Source: Clostridia bacterium (lineage in GTDB: Bacteria > Bacillota > Clostridia > Christensenellales > Aristaeellaceae). From it: DNA of 12,525 nucleotides. The translations under genes and the position numbers were made by a program. The stretch is taken from the NCBI GenBank assembly GCA_016295665.1, contig JAEDKS010000060.1, positions 1 to 12,525 of the forward strand. Direction: 5' to 3'. Shown here piece after piece: positions 12,018 through 12,525 of the stretch; position 1 is the first letter of the stretch, and every line of letters begins with the position of its first letter. The notes beneath the pieces are model-generated. The model was not told where the DNA came from. It saw only the letters and a list, made by a program, of their open reading frames with translations, and searched no databases.

Positions 12018-12525
12018 GCGTGCTTTGCGCTCACGGGGACGCCCGGGGGCGTTTTTGGTGTGTGTCCTCCGGCGGTCATCCCGGCTGCGCCGGTCGCTGC
12101 GGTCGGGCGCGGTGCTTCGGGCTGTATGCCCGTCACGGGCCGGACGCGCATCCCCCTCGGCGTGTCTGCCGTGGCCTGGGCGGTCACCCCGGGCGGGACG
12201 CGCCTCGCGGCCCGGGCGGTCGCCCTGCTCCGGGGGCACAAGGCAGCGGGGGCCGTAGCCGATCAGATCCTCCCGGCCCGCCAGCATCAGCGCCCTGCGC
12301 ACCAGCGGACGGTTCCGGGGATCCCGGTACTGCATCAGCGCCCGCTGCATCGCCTTGTCCTGGGGCGAGCGGGCCACGAACACCGGCGTCATGGTGCGGG
12401 GATCCAGCCCGGTGTAGAACATGCAGGTGCTCAGCGTGCCGGGCGTGGGATAGAAATCCTGCACCTGATCCGGACAGAAGCCCGTGTCCCGCAGGTAGCA
12501 GGCCAGCTCGATGGCGGCGTTCAGG
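11991..12525 (-). CDS. ygiQ: YgiQ-family radical SAM protein, C-terminal part (cut by right window edge)
   Basis: Only the last 177 residues are in view; the radical SAM core and its CxxxCxxC cluster motif lie beyond the right edge. The visible part up to about residue 98 matches the conserved C-terminal domain of the family (DUF3362): RDTGFCPDQVQDFYPTPGTL, then MFYTGLDP, a K/R-rich helix, YRDPRNRPLVRRAL and the ending GREDLIGYGPRCLVPP. About 79 more residues form a low-complexity tail of Arg, Gly, Pro, Asp and Ala, strongly basic, with imperfect repeats and no predicted fold. Basic tails occur in some relatives, as I recall, but this one is long. The biochemical role of YgiQ is not established. 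The stop at 11991-11993 lies inside the sigF gene, a 27-base convergent overlap. Confidence 0.88.
   Translation of the reverse strand, partial: LNAAIELACYLRDTGFCPDQVQDFYPTPGTLSTCMFYTGLDPRTMTPVFVARSPQDKAMQRALMQYRDPRNRPLVRRALMLAGREDLIGYGPRCLVPPEQGDRPGREARPARGDRPGHGRHAEGDARPARDGHTARSTAPDRSDRRSRDDRRRTHTKNAPGRPRERKARSGGGRGRQ
12015..12056 (+). terminator. Intrinsic terminator of the spoIIA operon
   Basis: Two hairpins follow each other. TGAGCG (12015-12020, starting at the sigF stop codon) pairs with CGCTCA (12028-12033). ACGCC (12039-12043) pairs with GGCGT (12048-12052) and runs into five T residues (12052-12056). The second one is the likely terminator. Its stem is only 5 bp but all strong pairs apart from the closing A-T. 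It lies inside the coding tail of the opposing YgiQ gene. Confidence 0.6.
12136..12224. repeat. Imperfect direct repeat in the tail of the YgiQ gene
   Basis: Two GC-rich blocks resemble each other. Both begin with a GGGC-GGACGCGC-like string (12138 and 12193) and end with GGCC(T/C)GGGCGGTC(A/G)CCC, a 17-base match with two differences (about 12173-12189 and 12209-12225). The second lacks a central piece of the first. In protein they give GDRPG and ARPAR motifs twice each. Slippage-type growth of the tail is the simple explanation. Confidence 0.55.

Overview
The window comes from a GC-rich, endospore-forming member of the Bacillota, most likely a clostridial lineage. Three things point there: a complete spoIIAA-spoIIAB-sigF operon, the Firmicutes gene order dprA-topA-trmFO, and strong AGGAGG-type ribosome binding sites. 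I cannot name the genus. No rRNA, tRNA, IS element, phage gene or CRISPR array is visible. Codon use looks uniform from gene to gene, so nothing suggests a recent insertion.

Layout. (1) Positions 1-3979, minus strand: dprA -> topA -> trmFO (cut by the left edge), covering DNA uptake/recombination, DNA relaxation and tRNA methylation. (2) Positions 3980-4251: a divergent, relatively AT-rich promoter region. (3) Positions 4252-7006, plus strand: a three-gene MacAB/YknXYZ-type ABC exporter (membrane adaptor, ATPase, FtsX-type permease). (4) Positions 7116-9877: an OmpR-family response regulator, its membrane histidine kinase and a RelQ-type (p)ppGpp synthetase. The three genes overlap or are translationally coupled, and they sit behind a very good sigma-A-type promoter whose predicted transcript starts with a 10-bp perfect hairpin. 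(5) Positions 9969-10403: a small YdcZ/DUF606-type membrane protein, closed by a clear intrinsic terminator. (6) Positions 10462-12017: the spoIIA operon behind a good match to a sigma-H promoter. (7) Positions 11991-12525, minus strand: the C-terminal end of a YgiQ-family radical SAM protein, converging on and overlapping sigF.

How they work together. The exporter and the two-component system look like a sense-and-expel module for envelope stress. The kinase gene carries the ribosome binding site of the alarmone synthetase inside its own 3' end, so signalling through this module may also set (p)ppGpp synthesis. The next transcription unit is the operon that activates the first forespore sigma factor: SpoIIAB holds sigma-F inactive, and dephosphorylated SpoIIAA releases it.

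The most unusual points are the kinase-synthetase coupling, the structured leader of the regulator operon, the lack of any ATG/GTG/TTG start giving a full-length sigma-F, and the sigF/ygiQ convergence, where each gene's likely terminator lies inside the other gene's coding sequence. Much of the window is otherwise conventional, and I did not find a convincing wholly new system.
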